The notes under the pieces are model-generated. The model saw only the letters and a program-made list of their open reading frames with translations. It did not search any database and had not been told where the DNA came from. Below are positions 1 to 4,787 of a DNA stretch of 6,398 nucleotides, piece by piece. Location of the stretch: contig JAFVTZ010000084.1 in the NCBI GenBank assembly GCA_017502965.1, positions 1 through 6,398 on the forward strand. The letters are read 5' to 3'. The translations under genes and the position numbers were made by a program. The stretch comes from Clostridia bacterium. GTDB lineage: Bacteria > Bacillota > Clostridia > Oscillospirales > Acutalibacteraceae. Position 1 is the stretch's first letter. The number at the start of each line of letters is the position of its first letter.

Positions 1-386
1 CCACACTCAAAAACGGAGTTACAGTTTTGCAGGAAAATGTTGTGCACCACCGCTCGGGAGATATAGAATTTTTGCGTTCTATGAGGGATATTTTAGGTGA
101 TGATGCAGAAGTTTGCTTTGATATTAAACAGTCTGTCAGGTGCGGATATGACCCTATTCAGTTACTGACCGAATTTCACAGCAATATAAAGCATCTTCAC
201 ATTAGCGACCACACGGTTTCCAGCGACTGTATGCTCCCGCTTAGTGGCGGATTTGATTTTAAGAATTTTTTCAGAATCTTAAATTCTTTTGAATATAAAG
301 GCAGTTGCATTATCGAAGTTTACCGTGATGCATATAAAAATTATGAGGAAATAACAAAATCTTACCTTAAATTGTCTGAATTTTAG
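1..386 (+). CDS. Sugar phosphate isomerase/epimerase-like TIM-barrel protein, 3' part only
   Basis: The 5' end lies outside the window; the first whole codon is at base 3 and the frame ends at TAG 384-386, leaving about 127 C-terminal residues. The visible part has the pattern of the xylose isomerase-like / AP endonuclease 2 barrel family. Acidic and histidine residues sit at the ends of successive strands: a Glu in VLQEN, an Asp in CFDIKQ, a His in HLHISDH and a Glu in CIIEVY, which in this family bind a divalent metal. The segment LPLSGGFDF before the last strand is also typical (a G-x-G-x-hydrophobic-D turn). The family isomerises or epimerises sugars or related polyols in the cytoplasm; the substrate cannot be told from this fragment. 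It precedes a separate promoter, so it is probably the last gene of an upstream unit. The family assignment is fairly secure, the function is not. Confidence 0.75.
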   Translation, partial: TLKNGVTVLQENVVHHRSGDIEFLRSMRDILGDDAEVCFDIKQSVRCGYDPIQLLTEFHSNIKHLHISDHTVSSDCMLPLSGGFDFKNFFRILNSFEYKGSCIIEVYRDAYKNYEEITKSYLKLSEF

Positions 387-395
387 TGGATAAAA

Positions 396-417
396 AACTT
401 GATTATTTAATCACGTT
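396..417. promoter_or_regulatory. Operator-like 22-bp palindrome over the -35 region
   Basis: The left arm AACTTGATTA (396-405) and right arm TAATCACGTT (408-417) are inverted copies around a TT centre, with a single mismatched pair (T399 against C414). The inner TGATTA-TT-TAATCA is perfect. It covers the -35 hexamer and much of the spacer of the promoter at 399-427, where a bound dimeric repressor would block RNA polymerase. It is not followed by a T-run, so it is a poor candidate for the terminator of the preceding gene. The regulator is unknown. The symmetry is seen directly; the operator role is inferred. Confidence 0.5.
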
Positions 418-427
418 GTGCTATACT
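399..427 (+). promoter_or_regulatory. Vegetative (sigma-A type) promoter for the phosphotyrosine module
   Basis: A -35 element TTGATT (399-404) and a -10 element TATACT (422-427) are separated by exactly 17 bp. The -10 is preceded by TGC (419-421), the extended -10 motif. Transcription would begin near 434-436, giving an untranslated leader of about 26-28 bases before the GTG start at 462. The promoter lies just after the upstream gene's stop, so the adaptor-kinase-phosphatase genes have their own start of transcription. Confidence 0.75.
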
Positions 428-451
428 ATTTTTGTATGATTAGTATGAAAT

Positions 452-464
452 GAGGTATTCTGTG
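452..464 (+). promoter_or_regulatory. Ribosome binding site that selects GTG 462
   Basis: GAGG (452-455, within AAATGAGGT) lies 6 bases before GTG 462-464. The in-frame ATG at 450 has no Shine-Dalgarno sequence in front of it and itself overlaps the GAGG motif. The GTG is therefore the better start, removing four residues from the longer reading. Confidence 0.7.
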
Positions 465-1289
465 AAAAATTTCACCTTGCTCTCACTTGTGCGGATAGCG
501 CTCAAGCATATATTCTTGCTTATAGCTGCGGCAGTCATTTTCGGTGCCGTTGTTTTCGGATATTTTGAATTTCTGGTAGACCCGAGATATTCTGCAACAT
601 CTTCGATACTTGTTACAAACGGTGCTTTGATTGTGGATAAGGACGGTACATACGATTCAAACTCCTTTGAAAACGCGGATATCGTAGCTTCTATCAATAT
701 CGCCAACACTGTATGTGATATCCTTGAAACCAATAATGTTTTCAAGTCTTTGGCCGAAGAATATGATAATAAATACACTTACAAGCAGTTAAGAGGTATG
801 GCAACTGTTGAAAAGCGTGATTCCAACTCTTTATTTATCGATGTTTCTTTTACAACAGGAGATCCCGAACTTTCAAAAGAACTTGCAAATGCATATCTTA
901 AAATCGCACCCGATCATATTACAGGATATTTCCCCAGCGCTTCAACAGCAACCAACGAAGCGGAAGATGCATCCAAAGTTTTCCCTAACTCTTTCGTTTT
1001 TGCATTTGCGGCTGCTGTTTTCGGTGCAGCATTGACATTTGTTATAATCCTGCTTGTCTATTCAAGCAACACCGTAATTCAGGATGAAGAAGATTTCAAC
1101 GAGCGCTTTAATGTTCCTGTTCTTGGCTCTGTTCCCGATTTTGGCAGTGCAAGATCATCGAAATCTTACTATAAGAAATACGGTTATTCAGGCTACGGTT
1201 ATTCAAAATACGGCTATCTGAAATACGGATACGGTTATAGTTACTCAAATAATAACAGTAATAAAGGGGATAATAAAAATGGAAACTAA
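462..1289 (+). CDS. CpsC/YveK-type membrane adaptor (Wzz chain-length domain) with tyrosine-rich tail
   Basis: This is a polysaccharide co-polymerase-like protein of 275 residues from GTG 462. One membrane segment lies near residues 16-35, a roughly 140-residue extracytoplasmic Wzz-type domain follows, and a second membrane segment lies at about 178-200. A short cytoplasmic part contains the family-typical NVPVLGSVPDF. In Firmicutes such proteins set the length of exported polysaccharide, and their cytoplasmic end activates the separate BY-kinase, which is encoded next and overlaps this gene by 11 bp. The unusual part is the C-terminus: residues 236-261 hold 12 tyrosines in repeats of the type YGYSK. 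In the S. pneumoniae system the tyrosine cluster is on the kinase rather than on the adaptor, so this tail may be an extra phosphorylation target. The proline-rich motif before the second membrane segment is weak (DASKVFPNS). The family call is confident; which polymer it serves is unknown. Confidence 0.88.
   Translation: MKNFTLLSLVRIALKHIFLLIAAAVIFGAVVFGYFEFLVDPRYSATSSILVTNGALIVDKDGTYDSNSFENADIVASINIANTVCDILETNNVFKSLAEEYDNKYTYKQLRGMATVEKRDSNSLFIDVSFTTGDPELSKELANAYLKIAPDHITGYFPSASTATNEAEDASKVFPNSFVFAFAAAVFGAALTFVIILLVYSSNTVIQDEEDFNERFNVPVLGSVPDFGSARSSKSYYKKYGYSGYGYSKYGYLKYGYGYSYSNNNSNKGDNKNGN
1179..1223 (+). repeat. Three imperfect 15-bp tandem repeats coding YGYSK-like units
   Basis: Units begin at 1179, 1194 and 1209. 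The first two share the identical 12-mer TACGGTTATTCA followed by GGC or AAA; the third differs at three positions (TACGGCTATCTG then AAA). They code YGYSG, YGYSK and YGYLK in the adaptor tail, and related codons continue to about 1246. Gain or loss of a unit would keep the frame and change the number of tyrosines by two. Confidence 0.85.
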
Positions 1290-2112
1290 AGAAAAAAACA
1301 CATCCCCTGCAGCAGTTACTGAAGATAAAAAAGTTCAGCCCGTACAACACAAAAAGGGCAGAAAAAACACAAAAGCAGAAGAAGCAGTTCAGTCTGCAGA
1401 AAAAGCACCTTTTGCCGTTATAGAAGCATATAAAAACATTCGTGTTCATTTGGTTTCTGCCCTTTCTAAAATCGGCGGAAAATCAATGGTAATCTCCAGT
1501 CCTTTCGCGTCTGACGGTAAATCCACAACCACAATCAACCTTGCAGTTACCCTTTCTCAGCTCGGCAAAAAGGTAATCCTTATTGACGCCGACTCGAGAC
1601 GCGGTACCATCCACCAGAAACTTAAGATCGCTAACGGTAATGGACTTATGGATGTTCTTAACGAGAACTGCAAATTTGAAGAAGCTGTTATAAAACACAA
1701 CACTCATCTTGATATTCTGACCTACGGCTCAAATATCAATAATCCTGCCGAATTGCTCAGTTCCAAAGTGTTTGATACATTGCTCTATAACCTTGAAGAA
1801 AGTTATGACTATGTAGTTATCGACACCCCGCCTTTCAACGTTGTATCCGATGCATTGGTTATCGCTCAGAAAACCGCAGGCCTCGTTCTGGTTGCGCGTT
1901 CTGGTATAACTCCCTACGGTGCATTCAACAAAGCCCTCACAACAGCAAACAGCCTCAACATCAATATGTTAGGCGTTATCATAAACGGTGTTGGCGGTTC
2001 AAACGGAAAGTACGGTAAATACGGAAAGTACGGTAAATACAATAAATATTATAAGTATTACGACAAGTACGGATATTCAAAATACGATTATACAAGTAAA
2101 GGAAATAACTAA
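1279..2112 (+). CDS. CpsD/CapB-type tyrosine autokinase (BY-kinase)
   Basis: This cytoplasmic P-loop tyrosine kinase of 277 residues works with the membrane adaptor encoded just upstream. RBS AAGGGGA (1264-1270) lies 8 bases before the ATG. A Lys/Ala-rich, probably flexible stretch covers residues 1-43. An oligomerisation motif of the EX2RX2R kind appears as EAYKNIR (49-55), with Lys in place of the first Arg. Walker A is SSPFASDGKST (73-83, Lys81), Walker A' is VILIDAD (99-105), and Walker B is YVVIDTPP (178-185, Asp182). The segment after A', SRRGTIHQKL, lacks the usual Pro of the LRRP motif. The tail at 245-271 has 12 tyrosines (KYGKYGKYGKY...), the autophosphorylation cluster typical of this family; S. 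pneumoniae CpsD has similar YGX repeats. Phosphorylation state would control surface polysaccharide output. The gene overlaps the adaptor by 11 bp, so translation is likely coupled. Confidence 0.93.
   Translation: METKEKNTSPAAVTEDKKVQPVQHKKGRKNTKAEEAVQSAEKAPFAVIEAYKNIRVHLVSALSKIGGKSMVISSPFASDGKSTTTINLAVTLSQLGKKVILIDADSRRGTIHQKLKIANGNGLMDVLNENCKFEEAVIKHNTHLDILTYGSNINNPAELLSSKVFDTLLYNLEESYDYVVIDTPPFNVVSDALVIAQKTAGLVLVARSGITPYGAFNKALTTANSLNINMLGVIINGVGGSNGKYGKYGKYGKYNKYYKYYDKYGYSKYDYTSKGNN
2005..2040 (+). repeat. Perfect 18-bp tandem duplication in the kinase tyrosine tail
   Basis: The unit GGAAAGTACGGTAAATAC occurs at 2005-2022 and again, without any change, at 2023-2040. Each copy codes GKYGKY (residues 243-248 and 249-254) and is itself two diverged 9-bp halves. 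Sequence identity at the DNA level, including third codon positions, points to recent duplication or slippage rather than selection on the protein alone. Confidence 0.95.
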
Positions 2113-2113
2113 T

Positions 2114-2142
2114 TTTATGGGAGGACTTTATCCTCCCATAAA
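2114..2142 (+). terminator. 12-bp stem-loop between kinase and phosphatase genes
   Basis: TTTATGGGAGGA (2114-2125) pairs perfectly with TCCTCCCATAAA (2131-2142) around a 5-base loop CTTTA. It starts two bases after the kinase stop codon. The following bases (TTATATTAAAT) are AT-rich but not a clean T-run, so it may be a weak, read-through terminator or a 3' stabilising hairpin that lowers phosphatase expression relative to adaptor and kinase. The hairpin is seen directly; the terminator role is moderately supported. Confidence 0.5.
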
Positions 2143-2159
2143 TTATATTAAATAGAAAA

Positions 2160-2177
2160 AAGGTGGTGATAGCTTTG
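2160..2177 (+). promoter_or_regulatory. Strong ribosome binding site that selects TTG 2175
   Basis: AAGGTGGTGAT (2160-2170) matches the ideal AAGGAGGTGAT at all but one position and lies 4 bases before TTG 2175-2177 (8 bases from the GGTGG core). The in-frame GTG codons at 2163 and 2166 fall inside this site and so cannot be the start. A TTG start with a near-ideal site may be a balance of weak codon and strong binding. Confidence 0.8.
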
Positions 2178-2903
2178 CTGCTCGATATACATTCACACAT
2201 ATTGCCTGCTGTTGATGACGGCGCTGAAGATTTAATAGAATCGCTGCATTTACTTGAGCTAATGCAATCCCAAGGTATAACCGACTGCATAGCCACCCCT
2301 CATTTTTACCCTCACGAAGATAATCTGGAAGATTTTTTGCAGGAAGCCAGAACAGCATTTGAACATCTGAAAAAAATTGTGAATGAACGAAAACTTCCAA
2401 ACATATATTTAGGCTGTGAAATGCTCTATTATGAAGGAATAGGAAACAGCGAATCGCTTTCAGAACTTTGCCTTAACGGCTCGGATTTTTTGCTTTTGGA
2501 ACTTTATGACGGTTGCATAAACAACACGCTTTTTGAAGATTTGAAAGCAATGAAAGAAAAACTTTTTATAACTCCCGTTATAGCCCACATTGAGAGGTAT
2601 TGCGATGCAAAAAACTACCGCAAACTGCTGAAATTCGTAAAAGACGAAAACATTCCTGTTCAGATAAATGCTGCATCACTGCTTATTCCTGAATACAATA
2701 GAACTGTTAAAAAGATTTTTAAATCCGATATCAAAACAGTTATTGCAACCGATGCACATTCTGTTAAAGAGCGTCCGCCAAAAATGGCAGAAGCGCTGAG
2801 AGAAGTTAACCTCAAACTCGGCAGGGAATTCAGAACCAAAATTATGGAAACATCGCACTGGCTTTTTGAAAAAATCGTAACGGAGATAGATTATAATGCT
2901 TAA
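2175..2903 (+). CDS. CpsB/YwqE-type tyrosine-protein phosphatase (PHP family)
   Basis: This metal-dependent phosphatase of 242 residues from TTG 2175, the usual length of the family, removes phosphate from the tyrosine-rich tails of the BY-kinase system. It has the PHP-domain metal ligands in order: DIHSH (His6, His8) with PAVDDGA just after, ATPHFYP (His43), GCEMLYYE (Glu82), VIAHIERY (His138, Glu140) and ATDAHS (Asp193, His195). The pattern DIHSHILPxxDDGA followed by GITxxIATPH is characteristic of CpsB/YwqE rather than of histidinol phosphatase or polymerase PHP domains. It follows the kinase gene by 62 bp containing a stem-loop and overlaps the next gene by 8 bp. No signal peptide or membrane segment is visible, so it acts in the cytoplasm on the inner face of the membrane. 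Confidence 0.93.
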   Translation: MLLDIHSHILPAVDDGAEDLIESLHLLELMQSQGITDCIATPHFYPHEDNLEDFLQEARTAFEHLKKIVNERKLPNIYLGCEMLYYEGIGNSESLSELCLNGSDFLLLELYDGCINNTLFEDLKAMKEKLFITPVIAHIERYCDAKNYRKLLKFVKDENIPVQINAASLLIPEYNRTVKKIFKSDIKTVIATDAHSVKERPPKMAEALREVNLKLGREFRTKIMETSHWLFEKIVTEIDYNA

Positions 2904-3726
2904 AAGCAAAAATTTAAACATTGTAAATATAGAAGATATGGTTTATATAACCTTCCCGAAACTCGAAGCCACAGGGAAAGTGCGTCATGCTTTTTCCACA
3001 CGCCACGGCGGTGTGAGTAAAGACCACTGCAAGTCGATGAATTTAAGCTTTTCACATGAACGCGGTGATACATTCGAAAATGTTTTCGAAAACTACCGCC
3101 GTATCTGCAATGCTATCGGCACAACTACCGATAATCTTGTTCTAAGCAAGCAAACTCATACAAATAATGTGAAAGTTGTAACCAAAGAACACCGCCTTAC
3201 AGGGGTTACAAAACCGAGTTTTTCCGATGTTGACGGACTTATCACAAATCAGTCAGGAGTAGCGCTTGTAACCCAGTATGCTGACTGCACTCCCCTGCTT
3301 TTCTGCGACCCTATAAAAGGGGTTATCGCAACCTCACACGCAGGTTGGAGAGGTACTGTAAAACTCATAGGAAAAGTTACTGTAGAAAAAATGGTCAGCG
3401 AATTCGGCTGTGAACCCAAAAACATCATAGCGGCAATAGGTCCGTGTATAGGTCAATGCTGTTATGAGGTAGATGACCCCGTATTTAATGAATTTAAAAA
3501 GATACCTTTTTTAAATCTTAACGATATCTTCATCGCAAAAGATAACGGCAGATATATGCTGAACCTCGTTGAAGCAAACCGTCAGATACTGGTTCACAGC
3601 GGTATTTTACCTTCGAATATTGACCTTTCCGATATTTGCACCTGCTGTAATAGCGAAGATATGTTTTCCCACCGCGCATCAAAAGGCAAACGCGGAAATC
3701 TTGCGGCAATTATTGAACTGATATAA
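2896..3726 (+). CDS. pgeF: YfiH/PgeF family protein (LACC1-like multicopper-free oxidoreductase/purine nucleoside enzyme)
   Basis: This 276-residue protein has all main signatures of the family once called polyphenol oxidase or laccase domain. They are HAFSTRHGGVS (31-41), SKQTHTNNV (His88), DVDGLIT, YADCTPLLFCDP (Cys131), SHAGWRGT (His148), IGPCIGQCCYEV and the C-terminal CTCCNSED...SHRASKG. His88, Cys131 and His148 are the expected metal or catalytic triad. Known members act as purine nucleoside phosphorylase/adenosine deaminase-like enzymes (LACC1, YlmD), and E. coli YfiH is described as a peptidoglycan editing factor that prevents misuse of L-Ser by MurC; which role applies here is not shown. 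GGAG (2882-2885) lies 10 bases before the ATG, which overlaps the phosphatase end by 8 bp, suggesting translational coupling. ATG 2938 is a shorter alternative start. In many Firmicutes the gene sits near division and envelope genes, which fits this location. Confidence 0.9.
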   Translation: MLKSKNLNIVNIEDMVYITFPKLEATGKVRHAFSTRHGGVSKDHCKSMNLSFSHERGDTFENVFENYRRICNAIGTTTDNLVLSKQTHTNNVKVVTKEHRLTGVTKPSFSDVDGLITNQSGVALVTQYADCTPLLFCDPIKGVIATSHAGWRGTVKLIGKVTVEKMVSEFGCEPKNIIAAIGPCIGQCCYEVDDPVFNEFKKIPFLNLNDIFIAKDNGRYMLNLVEANRQILVHSGILPSNIDLSDICTCCNSEDMFSHRASKGKRGNLAAIIELI

Positions 3727-3739
3727 AGAGGAATTTAAT

Positions 3740-4495
3740 ATGAATGTTTGTATCGACAATCTGAATATTGAATACACCGAACAGGGAAACGGCACCCCCG
3801 TTCTGCTTTTGCACGGCTGGGGGTCAAGTTTTGATGTGTATAAAGGTATTATCGCCACACTTCAAAACCGTTGCCGTTTAGTTGCTGTGAATTTCCCCGG
3901 TTGCGGAAATTCCGATACAATGGAAAATCCTTGGAATCTGGAAGATTACTGTGACTTTGTGCTTAAATTCATGAAAGCGGTAAATCTTGAAAATCCTATA
4001 ATGATAGGCCATTCCCACGGCGGCAGAGTGATTTTAAAAATGGCCGCAGAAAAAATGGTAAATCCCCCTAAAATAGTTCTGCTTGATTCAGCAGGGTTAA
4101 TTCCTCCTAAAACCTTTAAACAGAAATTCAGGGCAAAAAGTTTTAAAACAATTAAAAATGTTCTGACTCTGCCTTTAATTAAAAACCACAGTCAGGGTCT
4201 GCTTGAAAAAGCACGACGGCACTACGGCTCGGCAGATTACAATGCTGCTCCCGAAGTCTTGCGCAAAACCCTCGTTTCCCTTGTAAACACAGACCTAAGA
4301 GATATTATCGGAAATATCAAATGCCCTACATTGCTTATATGGGGAGATAAAGATACCGCCACACCTATAAGTGACGCTAAAATCATTGAAAACCTTATTC
4401 CCGATGCAGGACTTTGCGTGCTTGAAGGTTGCGGACATTACTCATTCTGCGAAAAACCTTATCAGGCGCATGCAATACTCAACAGTTTTATATAG
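3740..4495 (+). CDS. Alpha/beta hydrolase, substrate unknown
   Basis: This single-domain alpha/beta-fold hydrolase has 251 residues and no signal peptide, so it is probably cytoplasmic. The oxyanion strand-loop is LLLHGWGSS (22-30). The nucleophile elbow is GHSHGG (90-95) with Ser92. The acid is in LLIWGDKDTATP, most likely Asp205, and the catalytic His is His233 in GCGHYSFCEKP. This order and length fit the broad esterase/hydrolase group that includes MhpC- and BioH-like enzymes; neither substrate nor pathway can be assigned. A lid region lies at about residues 120-190 and is basic (KQKFRAKSFKTIKN). The gene follows the PgeF-type gene by 13 bp with its own AGAGG site (3727-3731) 8 bases before the ATG, so it belongs to the same transcript. 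It ends with TAG, followed by a likely terminator. Confidence 0.88.
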   Translation: MNVCIDNLNIEYTEQGNGTPVLLLHGWGSSFDVYKGIIATLQNRCRLVAVNFPGCGNSDTMENPWNLEDYCDFVLKFMKAVNLENPIMIGHSHGGRVILKMAAEKMVNPPKIVLLDSAGLIPPKTFKQKFRAKSFKTIKNVLTLPLIKNHSQGLLEKARRHYGSADYNAAPEVLRKTLVSLVNTDLRDIIGNIKCPTLLIWGDKDTATPISDAKIIENLIPDAGLCVLEGCGHYSFCEKPYQAHAILNSFI

Positions 4496-4513
4496 CCAAA
4501 GCATTTAAACTTG

Positions 4514-4537
4514 AACCAGCCTTAAAGGGCGGTTTTT
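4514..4537 (+). terminator. Probable rho-independent terminator after the hydrolase gene
   Basis: AACC (4514-4517) and GCC (4519-4521), with A4518 bulged, pair with GGC (4528-4530) and GGTT (4531-4534) around the loop TTAAAG. The right arm runs into five T residues (4533-4537). It lies 18 bases after the hydrolase stop and would end the transcript begun at the 399-427 promoter. The short, bulged stem makes it moderate in strength. Confidence 0.55.
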
Positions 4538-4538
4538 A

Positions 4539-4784
4539 GGCGGCTTTCGGCTCATTGTCGCGTATAGGCGTTAAGCCTAATACGCTTCGCATTACCAAAA
4601 TCCACACAAAAAAAACGCACCTTTAAGGTCGCAGAATTTTGTAAATAAAGTTTTTTTGGTGTGCGAGGCAAAAAACGCAGTGAATCCTAACGGATTCACG
4701 AGTATTTTAACAAAGTCACAGCGAAAAATACTTGTTTCAAAATCTGATTCAAGTTCGAATACTTTGGCTAAAGGAAGATTTATT
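4539..4784. other. Gene-free stretch rich in stem-loops, possible dispersed structured repeat
   Basis: No gene is convincing here. Four inverted repeats follow one another. (a) GCGTAT+AGGC (4560-4569) pairs with GCCT+ATACGC (4575-4585) with one bulge. (b) A 14-bp arm at 4603-4616 (CACAC, eight A, C) pairs with 4650-4663 with one mismatch and encloses the small palindrome ACCTTTAAGGT (4619-4629). (c) GTGAATCC (4680-4687) pairs with GGATTCAC (4692-4699). (d) CGAGTATTTT (4699-4708) pairs with AAAATACTTG (4725-4734) with one G-T pair. CCTTAAAGG (4520-4528) also recurs inverted as CCTTTAAGG (4620-4628). Such density suggests a MITE-like or REP-like element or a structured leader for the downstream ligase gene. 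I see no confident sigma-A promoter inside it. The hairpins are seen directly; the nature of the element is inferred. Confidence 0.5.
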
Positions 4785-4787
4785 TTG
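4770..4787 (+). promoter_or_regulatory. Ribosome binding site that selects TTG 4785
   Basis: AAAGGAAG (4770-4777) lies upstream of TTG 4785-4787, with 9 bases from AAGGA to the start. The frame is open much further upstream (to TTG 4656), but that part translates the stem-loop region, has no good ribosome binding site and does not look like the family. From TTG 4785 the protein begins directly with a membrane segment, as expected. Confidence 0.7.

Noticed and set aside
450..461. ATG 450 as start of the adaptor
   Set aside because: No Shine-Dalgarno sequence precedes it, and it overlaps the GAGG site that serves GTG 462.
1108..1449. Reverse-strand reading frame opposite the adaptor tail and kinase start
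   Set aside because: Its cysteine/phenylalanine-rich and Arg/Ile/Ser-rich product is the mirror of the repeated tyrosine codons and basic stretch on the + strand; no promoter or family resemblance.
2131..2167. Hairpin right arm (TCCTCCC) masking the phosphatase ribosome binding site
   Set aside because: Pairing with GGTGGT would include a mismatch in the core and compete with a perfect 12-bp local stem, so a switch is unlikely.
4732..4763. Possible promoter just before the MurF gene (TTGTTT with an AATACT-like box)
   Set aside because: At 17-18 bp spacing the -10 position reads TCGAAT or CGAATA, a poor match; the better AATACT is 20 bp away. Not strong enough to annotate.
4656..4784. Extended N-terminus of the MurF protein from TTG 4656
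   Set aside because: It translates the hairpin-rich region, has no good ribosome binding site and precedes a better start at 4785.
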